Shown piece after piece: positions 1-5,625 of a stretch of 5,625 nucleotides of DNA (positions are counted from its first letter, which is position 1; every line of letters begins with the position of its first letter). Source of the DNA: Candidatus Atribacteria bacterium (GTDB taxonomy: Bacteria > Atribacterota > Phoenicimicrobiia > Phoenicimicrobiales > Stramentimicrobiaceae); NCBI GenBank assembly GCA_016934875.1, contig JAFGSC010000342.1, positions 1 through 5,625 on the forward strand. The letters run 5' to 3'. The position numbers and the translations under genes were made by a program. The notes under the pieces are model-generated. The model did no database searches, had not been told where the DNA came from, and was given only the letters and a program-made list of their open reading frames with translations.

Positions 1-20
1 ATTGCTGGATTTTGTTGCAC
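1..20 (-). CDS. 5' end of the next gene in the operon (partial; probably an adaptation gene such as cas4)
   Basis: A GTG at 20-18, eight bases after AAAGGAG, opens a frame reading M-Q-Q-N-P-A before the window ends. In this type of locus cas3 is commonly followed by cas4, cas1 and cas2, so cas4 is the first guess from context. Six codons cannot confirm it. An alternative is the ATG at 54, whose frame MNVRLDERRNVSATKSSN is also open to the edge but has no SD. The strand and the 57-base gap after cas3 fit continuation of the operon. Confidence 0.35.
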
Positions 21-28
21 TTACATTT

Positions 29-35
29 CTCCTTT
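29..35 (-). promoter_or_regulatory. Ribosome binding site of the gene after cas3
   Basis: The minus strand reads AAAGGAG in the 77 bases after the cas3 stop. It lies eight bases before a GTG at 20 and only two before an ATG at 26, which is followed at once by TAA. The spacing supports initiation at the GTG. Confidence 0.55.
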
Positions 36-77
36 CATCTAACCTAACGTTCATTAGGATAATGGCTAGTAGGTTTG

Positions 78-2375
78 CTAAATGAATAAATCATCACCAT
101 AGTTTATATTTTCAAATTCTGATGTTATTAATCCTAACTCTTCAGAATATTTACACAATGCTACTGTTACATAATCAGTTGCAAGTCTATCTTTTTTAAT
201 GATTGAGATTGGTTCAATCACTATTTTGCTACCATCTTTGTGATGTTTTAAACTTCGATAAATAGACTGATGAATTCCCACCAGCAATTCCTCTGCTTTA
301 AGATATTCTCCTTGTTCAATGAAAGATTTATAATGTGCAAAAAATTTTGCCGGCAATACCTGAATACCCTTGAATTGTTCGTAAAAAGCTTCTTCATTTT
401 CTTTATGCTCAGAGTATGGTTGTAATGAAGCTAAGGAATTTTTAAATAATATTTTTATTTCTTCATATTCATTTCTTTGTTCATCAGTCCAATCAGGGTA
501 AACTTGATCAAGATAATTTTGAAGTAGAGATTCTACTAAGATTTCCACTTTCTTTAATACACTCATTGTTCTTTCAGTGATTTGTGCAGGATAAATCTTA
601 TGATCAAAGCTTCCCCCTTTATCACAGATAATTACCGTCGCAGGATTTGGTTTTTTATTATATCTGTTTATTCTTCCAAAACGCTGCAGTAAAGCATCCA
701 ATGGCGCTGGCTCAGTAATCATCATATCATAATCAATATCCAAACTTACTTCAATGGCTTGAGTCCCAATTAAAATGTCGGTTTCGGGCTCGAAAACCAT
801 TTGTTCTTTTTCCATCCGATCTGTTGAATTGAAACGACTGTGTAAAAGTACGACTTTCTTATCAGGAAACCGCAATATGATATTTTGATAACAATTTTGA
901 GCTTGAGCAACAGTATTACAGACAATAATTGATTTTCTGCATTCTGTTAAATCATATTGATAATTTATAATAGCCTCGAACACATCTCCGGTATAAATTT
1001 CGATTTTATGTCGTTGGATCGTTTCCAGAAAATTGTTTTCAGGCTTGATTATTTCAGCTCCGATCAGAGTGGATTTAATTTCTTTTATGATGAAGGTCGG
1101 CAAGGTTGCTGTCATGATAAAGACTTTACATTCAAATCTATTTATCAGAAATTCAAGCATCACAATAATCTGGGCAAATGTAGCTGTATCATAAGCATGG
1201 ATTTCATCAAAGATAAGAATTGCTCCGCAAAGATTCACAAAACCTATTTCAAATCCTCGAACACCAAAGAAATATTTCAAGATTTGAAAAGGAGTGATAA
1301 TTCTGAATGGATGAATTAATTTTTTAAATACTTCCTGTTTTTTAATTAAATCAGTATTTGCAATTTTACTTTCAATCAGGCTTGTTAAATAGTGGGCTAA
1401 CTTACCATGTTGAATGCCGATCACTTTTGCTTTATATGGCTCAACTTTTTCCATATCTTGAGCAAGTCGTTTGTGCATGGCATTTATCGATGCGGTATAT
1501 GGCAAAATGTAATAAACCCTTCCTGTGTGAGTAGATAATTGATTTCTCAGCCATCCTATAGCGCTTTCTGTTTTACCAGAACCGGTCGGTGCAATTAAAA
1601 TAACATTGTTATCACAGTCCCAGGCTATCTTTTGATGAGTATAAGGTTCGCTAATTGTATCTAAAAAATGAAAATGCTTTTTTTCAAATACTGGAAGCTG
1701 ATCAATGCCAGCAGACCCATAATGGTCGCACATTTTTAGCGCGCCCCAGAAAAGAATATTTTGCAGATATTCATCAGAATCGAAATTAATGGAATCAAAT
1801 GATAATGCAATTGATTCAACAGGATGAGCAATATCTTTGTATTTTATAAGATTCATTTTTAAATCAATTGAATGTTTTTGGAATTCTGCTTTGATAAAAT
1901 CAATAATTTCAATTATACAACTTCTTTTTATATTTGCCAAATTGTTTCTAAGGTCATGGGGATGATATTTCAAACCTTTAAATTTCCAGTAAAGTTCAAA
2001 TTCTTCATCAAGTGATTTCTTGTTTTGATATTTTTGTTTCAATTCATCAAAAGAGCGATGATGCGCTAGAATTGCTTTCTGTATCAGCTGAAGTTTCTTA
2101 CTATCAAGTTCTATTTTGTTTGTAAAAATTACAGAGTAAATTTCATGTCTTTGATGTTCCCAGTGATTTGATTGATTCATTAACATTTTCTGAAATTCAG
2201 GATGAATTTTTCCAAAGTCATGGAACAAAATGGCAGTAATCAGAAGATTATTGAAATCATTAAGTTTACTTATTTTAGCTATATAAGGTAAAGCCTTCTT
2301 TAATTCACAACAAACTAATATACAGGAATTAAGATGTTCCTGTAAAGTTGTTCCGTCACTTTTCCCCAAAATCAT
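78..2375 (-). CDS. cas3: CRISPR-associated nuclease-helicase Cas3 (HD + DExH)
   Basis: This 765-residue protein is the effector that Cascade recruits to the R-loop, where it nicks, unwinds and degrades target DNA using ATP. The N-terminal HD nuclease domain (about 10-220) shows H14, the metal-binding pair H52-D53 in FHDFGK, further histidines H74/H77, H105-H106 in AHHRS, and D217 in MCDHYGSAG. The superfamily 2 helicase (about 245-580) has Walker A APTGSGKTE (262-270), the DExH box DEIH (390-393), motif III MTATLP (421-426), motif V GTQAIEVSLDID (537-548) and the arginine-finger motif QRFGRINR (564-571). The rest (about 600-765) is the variable C-terminal domain. All key catalytic residues are present, with no frameshift. 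The start at 2375 keeps the whole HD domain and has a GAGG. Cas3 comes last of the interference genes, behind the palindromic hairpin. Confidence 0.95.
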   Translation of the reverse strand: MILGKSDGTTLQEHLNSCILVCCELKKALPYIAKISKLNDFNNLLITAILFHDFGKIHPEFQKMLMNQSNHWEHQRHEIYSVIFTNKIELDSKKLQLIQKAILAHHRSFDELKQKYQNKKSLDEEFELYWKFKGLKYHPHDLRNNLANIKRSCIIEIIDFIKAEFQKHSIDLKMNLIKYKDIAHPVESIALSFDSINFDSDEYLQNILFWGALKMCDHYGSAGIDQLPVFEKKHFHFLDTISEPYTHQKIAWDCDNNVILIAPTGSGKTESAIGWLRNQLSTHTGRVYYILPYTASINAMHKRLAQDMEKVEPYKAKVIGIQHGKLAHYLTSLIESKIANTDLIKKQEVFKKLIHPFRIITPFQILKYFFGVRGFEIGFVNLCGAILIFDEIHAYDTATFAQIIVMLEFLINRFECKVFIMTATLPTFIIKEIKSTLIGAEIIKPENNFLETIQRHKIEIYTGDVFEAIINYQYDLTECRKSIIVCNTVAQAQNCYQNIILRFPDKKVVLLHSRFNSTDRMEKEQMVFEPETDILIGTQAIEVSLDIDYDMMITEPAPLDALLQRFGRINRYNKKPNPATVIICDKGGSFDHKIYPAQITERTMSVLKKVEILVESLLQNYLDQVYPDWTDEQRNEYEEIKILFKNSLASLQPYSEHKENEEAFYEQFKGIQVLPAKFFAHYKSFIEQGEYLKAEELLVGIHQSIYRSLKHHKDGSKIVIEPISIIKKDRLATDYVTVALCKYSEELGLITSEFENINYGDDLFI

Positions 2376-2379
2376 TTTA

Positions 2380-2383
2380 CCTC
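2380..2383 (-). promoter_or_regulatory. Ribosome binding site of cas3
   Basis: GAGG (GAGGT with the next base) ends four bases before the ATG at 2375. The core is shorter and the spacing tighter than for cas8 or cas11, suggesting modest initiation. It lies directly after the T-run of the palindromic hairpin, so a folded leader does not cover it. Confidence 0.55.
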
Positions 2384-2385
2384 AG

Positions 2386-2415
2386 AAAAAGGGCTTTCGA
2401 GAATTCTCGAAAGCC
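2386..2415 (-). terminator. Terminator-like hairpin (possible attenuator) between cas5 and cas3
   Basis: The 24 bases 2392-2415 form a perfect palindrome. On the minus strand the arms GGCTTTCGAG and CTCGAAAGCC flank an AATT loop, giving a 10-bp stem with six G-C pairs. The second arm is followed by C and then five T (2390-2386), the pattern of an intrinsic terminator. It starts eight bases after the cas5 stop and the T-run ends ten bases before the cas3 ATG. Because the same gene set continues beyond it, partial termination is more likely than a full stop. Its perfect symmetry also allows a protein-binding operator. On the plus strand the second arm is followed by TTTATATT, a weaker terminator. 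Confidence 0.65.
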
Positions 2416-2422
2416 TTTATAT

Positions 2423-3067
2423 TCAAATTTCTTGCCAGTAAACATCCCACCTATTATGTTCTTTTATTGTGTCTTCAAATCCAAGAGAAATAATTTGGAC
2501 ATGGGATTTGAAATCTACAATAAAATACGGTTGTGTACCTATATTTCTGCGTGGAATTGTATTTGTAAACGATACAGGCAATGCCTGTAGTGGAGCTGCA
2601 ACTTTATGCTTTGCAAATGGGATTATTGTTCCTTTCACATTCGTCAGTTCATTTTTTTCTATAACATCCAATTCATAGATTTCTTGTACTGATGCTAAAT
2701 CATTCGATCGCCCAAGAAGAAGCTGGAATTGCGGTTTTCTGAAATAGGATGCGATTTCTATTGAATCTGTATATAAAAAAAGATTAGTGTCGGAAAGAAA
2801 CTCTCTCTTGATTACATTTGATTTTATTTGAGAATTAGATTGCCCCATTTGATAAATCGTTTCAAGATCAACTGTTTTATCTCGATATAAAAAAACGAAG
2901 CCTATTTTCTCTTGATCAAGCACGAAAAAATCACCTTTGGCTGAGGAAATCAAGCCAATCAAAGTTGAAAGCGGAGGCGCCGACAATGTTGGCTGGTAAC
3001 CGCTTATCATATTGGGATAGCGAAATGAAGCTGTCCAGCTTGTGATGTGTATGCGATACACTCTCAT
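2423..3067 (-). CDS. cas5b: Type I-B Cascade subunit Cas5
   Basis: This 214-residue RAMP-fold protein is the probable Cascade subunit that caps the crRNA 5' handle and contacts Cas8. The N-terminus is classic Cas5: TSWTASFRYPNMISGYQPTL (9-28), then the APPLSTLIGLISSAKG region (30-45), where the first RRM helix begins. Later motifs are KREFLSD (87-93) and LLGRSNDLASV (117-127), the latter common in Cas5 of the t/h groups. The gene starts four bases after the cas7 TAA and has no convincing SD (the bases before it read GTTGGGTTAATATC), so it probably depends on ribosomes that have just finished cas7. A 47-base gap with a terminator-like palindrome follows before cas3. Within Cas5 the exact label (Cas5b or Cas5t) rests on the neighbouring Cst1 and Cst2 types. 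Confidence 0.9.
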   Translation of the reverse strand: MRVYRIHITSWTASFRYPNMISGYQPTLSAPPLSTLIGLISSAKGDFFVLDQEKIGFVFLYRDKTVDLETIYQMGQSNSQIKSNVIKREFLSDTNLFLYTDSIEIASYFRKPQFQLLLGRSNDLASVQEIYELDVIEKNELTNVKGTIIPFAKHKVAAPLQALPVSFTNTIPRRNIGTQPYFIVDFKSHVQIISLGFEDTIKEHNRWDVYWQEI

Positions 3068-3071
3068 GATA

Positions 3072-4139
3072 TTAACCCAACTTGATCGTTTTTACAAAAT
3101 CATCGATAATAGAATTAACTGGTCCAAACTTGATCTTTCCTTCATTAGCCAATTTCTGTAATCCTTCCTCAATCTCATCCATAAATCCCTTTCTTTTACC
3201 CACATAGATTTTTCCTATAAATTGATCGGAATAATCTGTCATAATCTCTTCCAAAGCTTCTACTGAAAATTTAGCTATCCCTCTTTCTTCTTTTGCCAAA
3301 TGTGAGAAAGGATGATTACCAGAATTGAAACTGGCTAAGATTATTAATTTAGGCGTCACGTCAGCCATATTGGTTGTTTGTTTTGCACCACCGGAAAGTG
3401 TTTTAATTGCATAGATTGTATCTTGTATTCGTTTCATTCTTGTATCATCATCAAGACTAACCAGTTCCAGTGGTTTTCCATCTTTGTTTTTTGCCAAAGG
3501 ATCATCAGCAATGCTTGCTCCATTATCGCAATATTCTTTTTTCATCCCCAAACTGATATTTGTATAACCGGTTCGATTTATCAATGAAAACCTGCCTACC
3601 ATGTCGATATTCAGGGAAAACATTCCTTTCATCACAGCGCAATATTCATCAATACCAAAAGGTACTGCATCGCCATCTTGCCTGGTCATTGAAGCCCAAT
3701 TTTGGACTATTGGATTGTAGGCTACGCCAATTAACGCTGAATTCTTTAAAGGTGAAATTCTGGTAAGTGTATCATTTTTCATTTTAGCGTTGCCTTTATT
3801 ATCCAGAACTGGATTACCTTGATCGTCTATCTCTTCTACTTTTTTAGCTCTCATATATCCAAAGACGTCATCATCTGGATATTTCATAGGGTCAGCCTCA
3901 GTAAAAGCAATTTTTTTTTCACGAATGATGGGTGACATTTGCCAATTAAATTGGGTCCCCAAAGTGTTCCTCCACCAGTATCTCCATGCCTGTCCTGAAA
4001 CATACGGATATTCTTTTCCGCCTTTTTTGATTTTTTTAGTTACAATTGCATTTTCCAGATTTGAAGAATTATCCCCTCCAGCATTATTTAACGCTGCAAC
4101 ATCAACATCAATCAACACAAATCCTTGAATCGTTTTCAT
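3072..4139 (-). CDS. cas7: Type I-B Cascade backbone subunit Cas7 (Cst2/DevR family)
   Basis: This 355-residue protein is the probable crRNA-coating backbone subunit, present in several copies per Cascade. It is an RRM-fold (RAMP) protein of the Cst2/DevR family. The N-terminus has the first strand and the asparagine-rich NNAGGDNSSN loop (18-27). An aromatic block, YPYVSGQAWRYWWRNTL (44-60), matches the conserved family region that follows the first strand. Further on come DVFGYMRA (91-98) and LSGGAKQTTNMADVTPK (248-264); the latter is a well-kept glycine-rich family motif. Charged, hydrophilic stretches at about 99-127 and 211-240 are probably exposed loops, such as the thumb that intercalates into the crRNA-target duplex. 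The length is a little over 300 residues, as expected for the family. The gene sits five bases after cas8 and four bases before cas5. The family assignment is confident and the loop roles are inferred. Confidence 0.93.
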   Translation of the reverse strand: MKTIQGFVLIDVDVAALNNAGGDNSSNLENAIVTKKIKKGGKEYPYVSGQAWRYWWRNTLGTQFNWQMSPIIREKKIAFTEADPMKYPDDDVFGYMRAKKVEEIDDQGNPVLDNKGNAKMKNDTLTRISPLKNSALIGVAYNPIVQNWASMTRQDGDAVPFGIDEYCAVMKGMFSLNIDMVGRFSLINRTGYTNISLGMKKEYCDNGASIADDPLAKNKDGKPLELVSLDDDTRMKRIQDTIYAIKTLSGGAKQTTNMADVTPKLIILASFNSGNHPFSHLAKEERGIAKFSVEALEEIMTDYSDQFIGKIYVGKRKGFMDEIEEGLQKLANEGKIKFGPVNSIIDDFVKTIKLG

Positions 4140-4144
4140 TTTAA

Positions 4145-4507
4145 TTACGCTCCTTTGTTTTCTTCTTGTTCAGTTGTTTCTTCTACTTCATCATCTGATA
4201 AATCAATATCAATTTTGCTTTCATGCATTTTTTCATACAAGAAAATCAAAAGTAAATCTCTCACTTCTCCCCAATATGATCCGTCGGGGAAAAGATAATT
4301 TACCCATTCTTCCAAAGTGACGATTGGATCTTCATTTCCTTCTGTGTAATTTCTTTTTATGATAGTTAACAATGCCGAACGAAACTGGTGTGCTTTCGAC
4401 GTGCTTTCCAATTTCACCATGTACTTTTTGAAGCTGTCTCCTTTCTCCATCAGATCGAAAATTTTCGACCCGATTTTGCGAATCATCGCTATCTGTTCAG
4501 TTGTCAT
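4145..4507 (-). CDS. cas11: Cascade small subunit Cas11, translated from an internal start in cas8
   Basis: An in-frame ATG (Met358 of Cas8), eight bases after a near-perfect SD, would give a 120-residue protein identical to the Cas8 C-terminus, beginning MTTEQIAMIRKIG. Its length and apparently helical make-up suit a Cascade small subunit, which lines the belly of the complex in more than one copy and holds target and non-target strands. No separate cas11 gene is visible in the window. Independent translation of Cas11 from inside the large-subunit gene is known for types I-B, I-C and I-D, so the position and size agree with precedent. The product carries the same acidic tail as Cas8. What I see is the SD, the spacing, the ATG and the location; production of the protein is inferred. 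In-frame Met347 (4540) has no SD in front of it and is a poorer candidate. Confidence 0.75.
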   Translation of the reverse strand: MTTEQIAMIRKIGSKIFDLMEKGDSFKKYMVKLESTSKAHQFRSALLTIIKRNYTEGNEDPIVTLEEWVNYLFPDGSYWGEVRDLLLIFLYEKMHESKIDIDLSDDEVEETTEQEENKGA

Positions 4508-5578
4508 CTGCAAAACCTCCTTTGCATAATAAATTGCCATTCTGCTGTCTAAACCAATATCTCTATTAATTTGATTTTGATAGTATCTTGTCATACTTCT
4601 CAAAATGCTATTGCCTTCAAGAAGAGCATTGTAAACATTATTTTTATTGTTTTGATATTCATCTTCAGTCACCTGATTACCTTTTTTTTGCCAGGTATTT
4701 GTGGCATCATCCCATTTTGCCCCAGATATATGGTAATGCTGGTAAACAAATTTGTACCATTGCCTTGGTACTGATTTCAGCGTTTGACTTAAAAATTTGA
4801 AGACCGGATTAGGTATCAAAAATATACTGCAATCTACCGAAGCTGCAAAGTTCGTGAAGTGATATAGTGTTAAGTTTTCATTTAGAAATTCATTTTCGAA
4901 TTCGTTAATCAATTCAGAGGCAAATGAAAAAATAGCATTACTTGGATTTTTAATTTCAGATTTTAGCATTGAATCTGATGTATTCCTACTAATTTTATCG
5001 AGATTTTGAAATATAGTTTTTCTTTTCCAATATTCCTCACCATGATTTGTTACTGTGTGTAAAAGAGACAGGTTTCCCATCTGGATCAAAGCAAAGGGTA
5101 AGAAAAAGTATTTTGTCACACAACTGGGACATATCATTAAACCTTCTTCATGAGCATGATGGAAATTTACGAATGCTCCAGAACCGACCAGACACGATTT
5201 TTCTCTTCCTGCTTCTGTTAAAAAAGCTTTTTGCCCACAATACCGACAATAACCTTCATTAAGCTCTTTTGTTAATTTATTAAATGCTTCAATGGTTTTT
5301 GGTATTCGTTGATTATTGGGGGTTGTGGGATGCGTTATCGGCGATCCATGGAAAACTGAATTTAATTTACCACCCCATTTCTCAACATACACTTTTGCTG
5401 CCCATTCTATTAATTGCATGATATTCTTTTCCGGGAACTTCTCTGTAATGTATTGTAGAGCCATTCCACCCGCATCAACAAAAGGATCTCCTGTTTTCTT
5501 ATAACTTATCTGAATGTCAGGTATTTCTTGTAATTTCTTCCCCTCCTCAAACCCCATCTCCATCTGTTCATTCATCAT
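4145..5578 (-). CDS. cas8b1: Type I-B Cascade large subunit Cas8b1/Cst1 (CXXC-CXXC family)
   Basis: This 477-residue protein is the probable large subunit of the Cascade surveillance complex, which by family role recognises the PAM and helps recruit Cas3. Near the N-terminus it carries GDPFVDAGG (residues 30-38), a motif I associate with Cst1-type proteins. The diagnostic feature is a pair of CXXC motifs, CRYC (111-114) and CPSC (150-153), 35 residues apart, which probably bind one zinc. A histidine cluster (H140, H141, H143) lies between them. The middle is divergent, as is usual for Cas8. The C-terminal third (about 358-450) is helical in character and corresponds to the small-subunit region, which appears to be translated separately too. 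The end is strongly acidic (D457-E473). The start at 5578 has a good SD. The gene is followed after five bases by cas7. It was formerly also named Cas8a1. The family call is firm; the fine subtype name is less so. Confidence 0.9.
   Translation of the reverse strand: MMNEQMEMGFEEGKKLQEIPDIQISYKKTGDPFVDAGGMALQYITEKFPEKNIMQLIEWAAKVYVEKWGGKLNSVFHGSPITHPTTPNNQRIPKTIEAFNKLTKELNEGYCRYCGQKAFLTEAGREKSCLVGSGAFVNFHHAHEEGLMICPSCVTKYFFLPFALIQMGNLSLLHTVTNHGEEYWKRKTIFQNLDKISRNTSDSMLKSEIKNPSNAIFSFASELINEFENEFLNENLTLYHFTNFAASVDCSIFLIPNPVFKFLSQTLKSVPRQWYKFVYQHYHISGAKWDDATNTWQKKGNQVTEDEYQNNKNNVYNALLEGNSILRSMTRYYQNQINRDIGLDSRMAIYYAKEVLQMTTEQIAMIRKIGSKIFDLMEKGDSFKKYMVKLESTSKAHQFRSALLTIIKRNYTEGNEDPIVTLEEWVNYLFPDGSYWGEVRDLLLIFLYEKMHESKIDIDLSDDEVEETTEQEENKGA
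4150..4156 (-). promoter_or_regulatory. Ribosome binding site of cas7, inside the cas8 3' end
   Basis: The minus strand reads AAAGGAG ten bases before the cas7 ATG at 4139. These bases also encode the last residues of Cas8 (the KGA end) just before its TAA at 4147-4145, so termination of cas8/cas11 and initiation of cas7 are probably coupled. Confidence 0.75.
4516..4523 (-). promoter_or_regulatory. Internal ribosome binding site within cas8 (for Cas11)
   Basis: Inside the cas8 coding sequence the minus strand reads AAAGGAGG, followed by TTTTGCAG and an in-frame ATG at 4507. With the next T, the match to the 16S anti-SD sequence is the full AAGGAGGT, and the spacing of eight bases is near ideal. 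It is the strongest SD in the window, better than those of cas7, cas5 and cas3. In the cas8 frame it encodes K353-E354-V355. Confidence 0.8.
5120..5248 (-). other. Predicted zinc-binding region of Cas8 (CXXC...CXXC)
   Basis: This stretch encodes residues 111-153, from C111/C114 to C150/C153. All four cysteine codons read clearly as Cys. Two CXXC pairs separated by about 35 residues define the CXXC-CXXC family of CRISPR-associated proteins. Zinc binding is inferred from the family pattern and from the resemblance to treble-clef or ribbon zinc sites. Confidence 0.75.
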
Positions 5579-5579
5579 T

Positions 5580-5625
5580 TCAATCCTCCTTCAACCAACT
5601 TTTATCTGGGTTAAAATCCTGCTGC
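5580..5625 (-). CDS. 3' end of an upstream gene in the same operon (partial, unidentified; cas6 possible)
   Basis: Reading leftward from 5624 there is an open frame ending QQDFNPDKSWLKED and a TGA at 5582-5580. One base separates this stop from the cas8 ATG, and the cas8 SD lies inside the frame. Such tight packing is typical of an operon. Loci of this subtype often place cas6, the crRNA-processing endoribonuclease, just before cas8, so cas6 is a fair guess from context. Fourteen codons are too few to recognise any family, and no Cas6 glycine-rich loop is visible. Two other frames also stop here: one ends AAGF at 5611 and one ends QIKVG at 5591. Either could instead be the true end of the upstream gene. 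Confidence 0.4.
   Translation of the reverse strand, partial: QQDFNPDKSWLKED
5585..5590 (-). promoter_or_regulatory. Ribosome binding site of cas8
   Basis: The minus strand reads AGGAGG, then ATTGAA, then ATG at 5578. Six bases of spacing support the first of two adjacent ATG codons. The second ATG (5575) would have a nine-base spacing and is also possible, changing the protein by one residue. Confidence 0.8.

Noticed and set aside
43..58. Short inverted repeat (CCTAA ... TTAGG) after cas3 as a terminator
   Set aside because: The stem is only five base pairs with a six-base loop and no T-run follows on the minus strand; an SD for the next gene comes right after. Chance is the simplest explanation.
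957..1319. Plus-strand open frame of 120 codons, antisense to cas3
   Set aside because: It lies wholly inside cas3, which is secure through its helicase motifs. The protein has low-complexity Phe/Lys/His/Ser-rich composition, no recognisable domain and no SD. The other plus-strand open frames (for example near 2348-2590, 3378-3587, 3925-4128, 4571-4800, 5047-5262) are rejected for the same reason.
2392..2415. Palindrome as an insertion-sequence end or recombination site
   Set aside because: There is only one copy in the window, no target duplication or transposase is nearby, and the trailing T-run and position between genes fit a terminator better.
2416..2450. A separate cas3 promoter (TATAAA-like box before the palindrome)
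   Set aside because: AATATAAAG resembles a -10 box, but no good -35 lies at 16-18 bases (TTTACT is about 15 away), and such boxes are common by chance in AT-rich DNA.
4538..4540. Met347 of Cas8 as the internal Cas11 start
   Set aside because: The bases before it (GGTTTAGACAGCAGA) contain no SD, whereas Met358, eleven codons later, has a near-perfect one.
1..5625. CRISPR array or tracr-like repeats
   Set aside because: I found no repeated 28-37-base units with regular spacers on either strand; the window is almost fully coding. The array must lie outside.

Overview
The window holds the interference half of a type I-B CRISPR-Cas locus, of the Cst1/Cst2/Cas5t kind (the older 'Tneap' subtype). 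All genes are on the minus strand, so they read from high to low coordinates. The DNA is AT-rich (roughly one third G+C by eye). Most genes have a clear Shine-Dalgarno (SD) sequence. This fits an AT-rich bacterium, but the sequence does not let me name a phylum. The modules are shared widely between phyla by transfer.

Layout in transcription order: (1) 5625-5580, the last codons of an upstream gene, one base before the next start (cas6 would fit, but nothing here proves it); (2) 5578-4145, the large subunit Cas8b1/Cst1 with a CXXC...CXXC zinc-binding region; (3) inside its 3' end, 4507-4145, a probable separately translated small subunit Cas11 with its own excellent ribosome binding site; (4) 4139-3072, the backbone subunit Cas7 (Cst2/DevR family); (5) 3067-2423, Cas5; (6) a 47-base gap with a perfect 24-bp palindrome followed by a T-run, which looks like an intrinsic terminator or attenuator; (7) 2375-78, Cas3, an HD nuclease fused to a DExH helicase; (8) 77-1, a short gap and the probable GTG start of the next gene, where such loci commonly carry cas4, cas1 and cas2.

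How the parts work together: Cas8, Cas7, Cas5, the internally started Cas11 and (from outside the window) Cas6 would form the crRNA-guided Cascade complex. Cas7 coats the crRNA, Cas5 caps its 5' end, Cas8 recognises the PAM, and Cas11 forms the belly. Cas3 is then recruited to unwind and degrade the target. No CRISPR repeats lie in the window and no adaptation gene is complete here. All genes look intact.

The two least routine signals are the internal start in cas8 and the terminator-like palindrome that separates the Cascade genes from cas3. Both look like ways to set subunit ratios from one polycistronic message.
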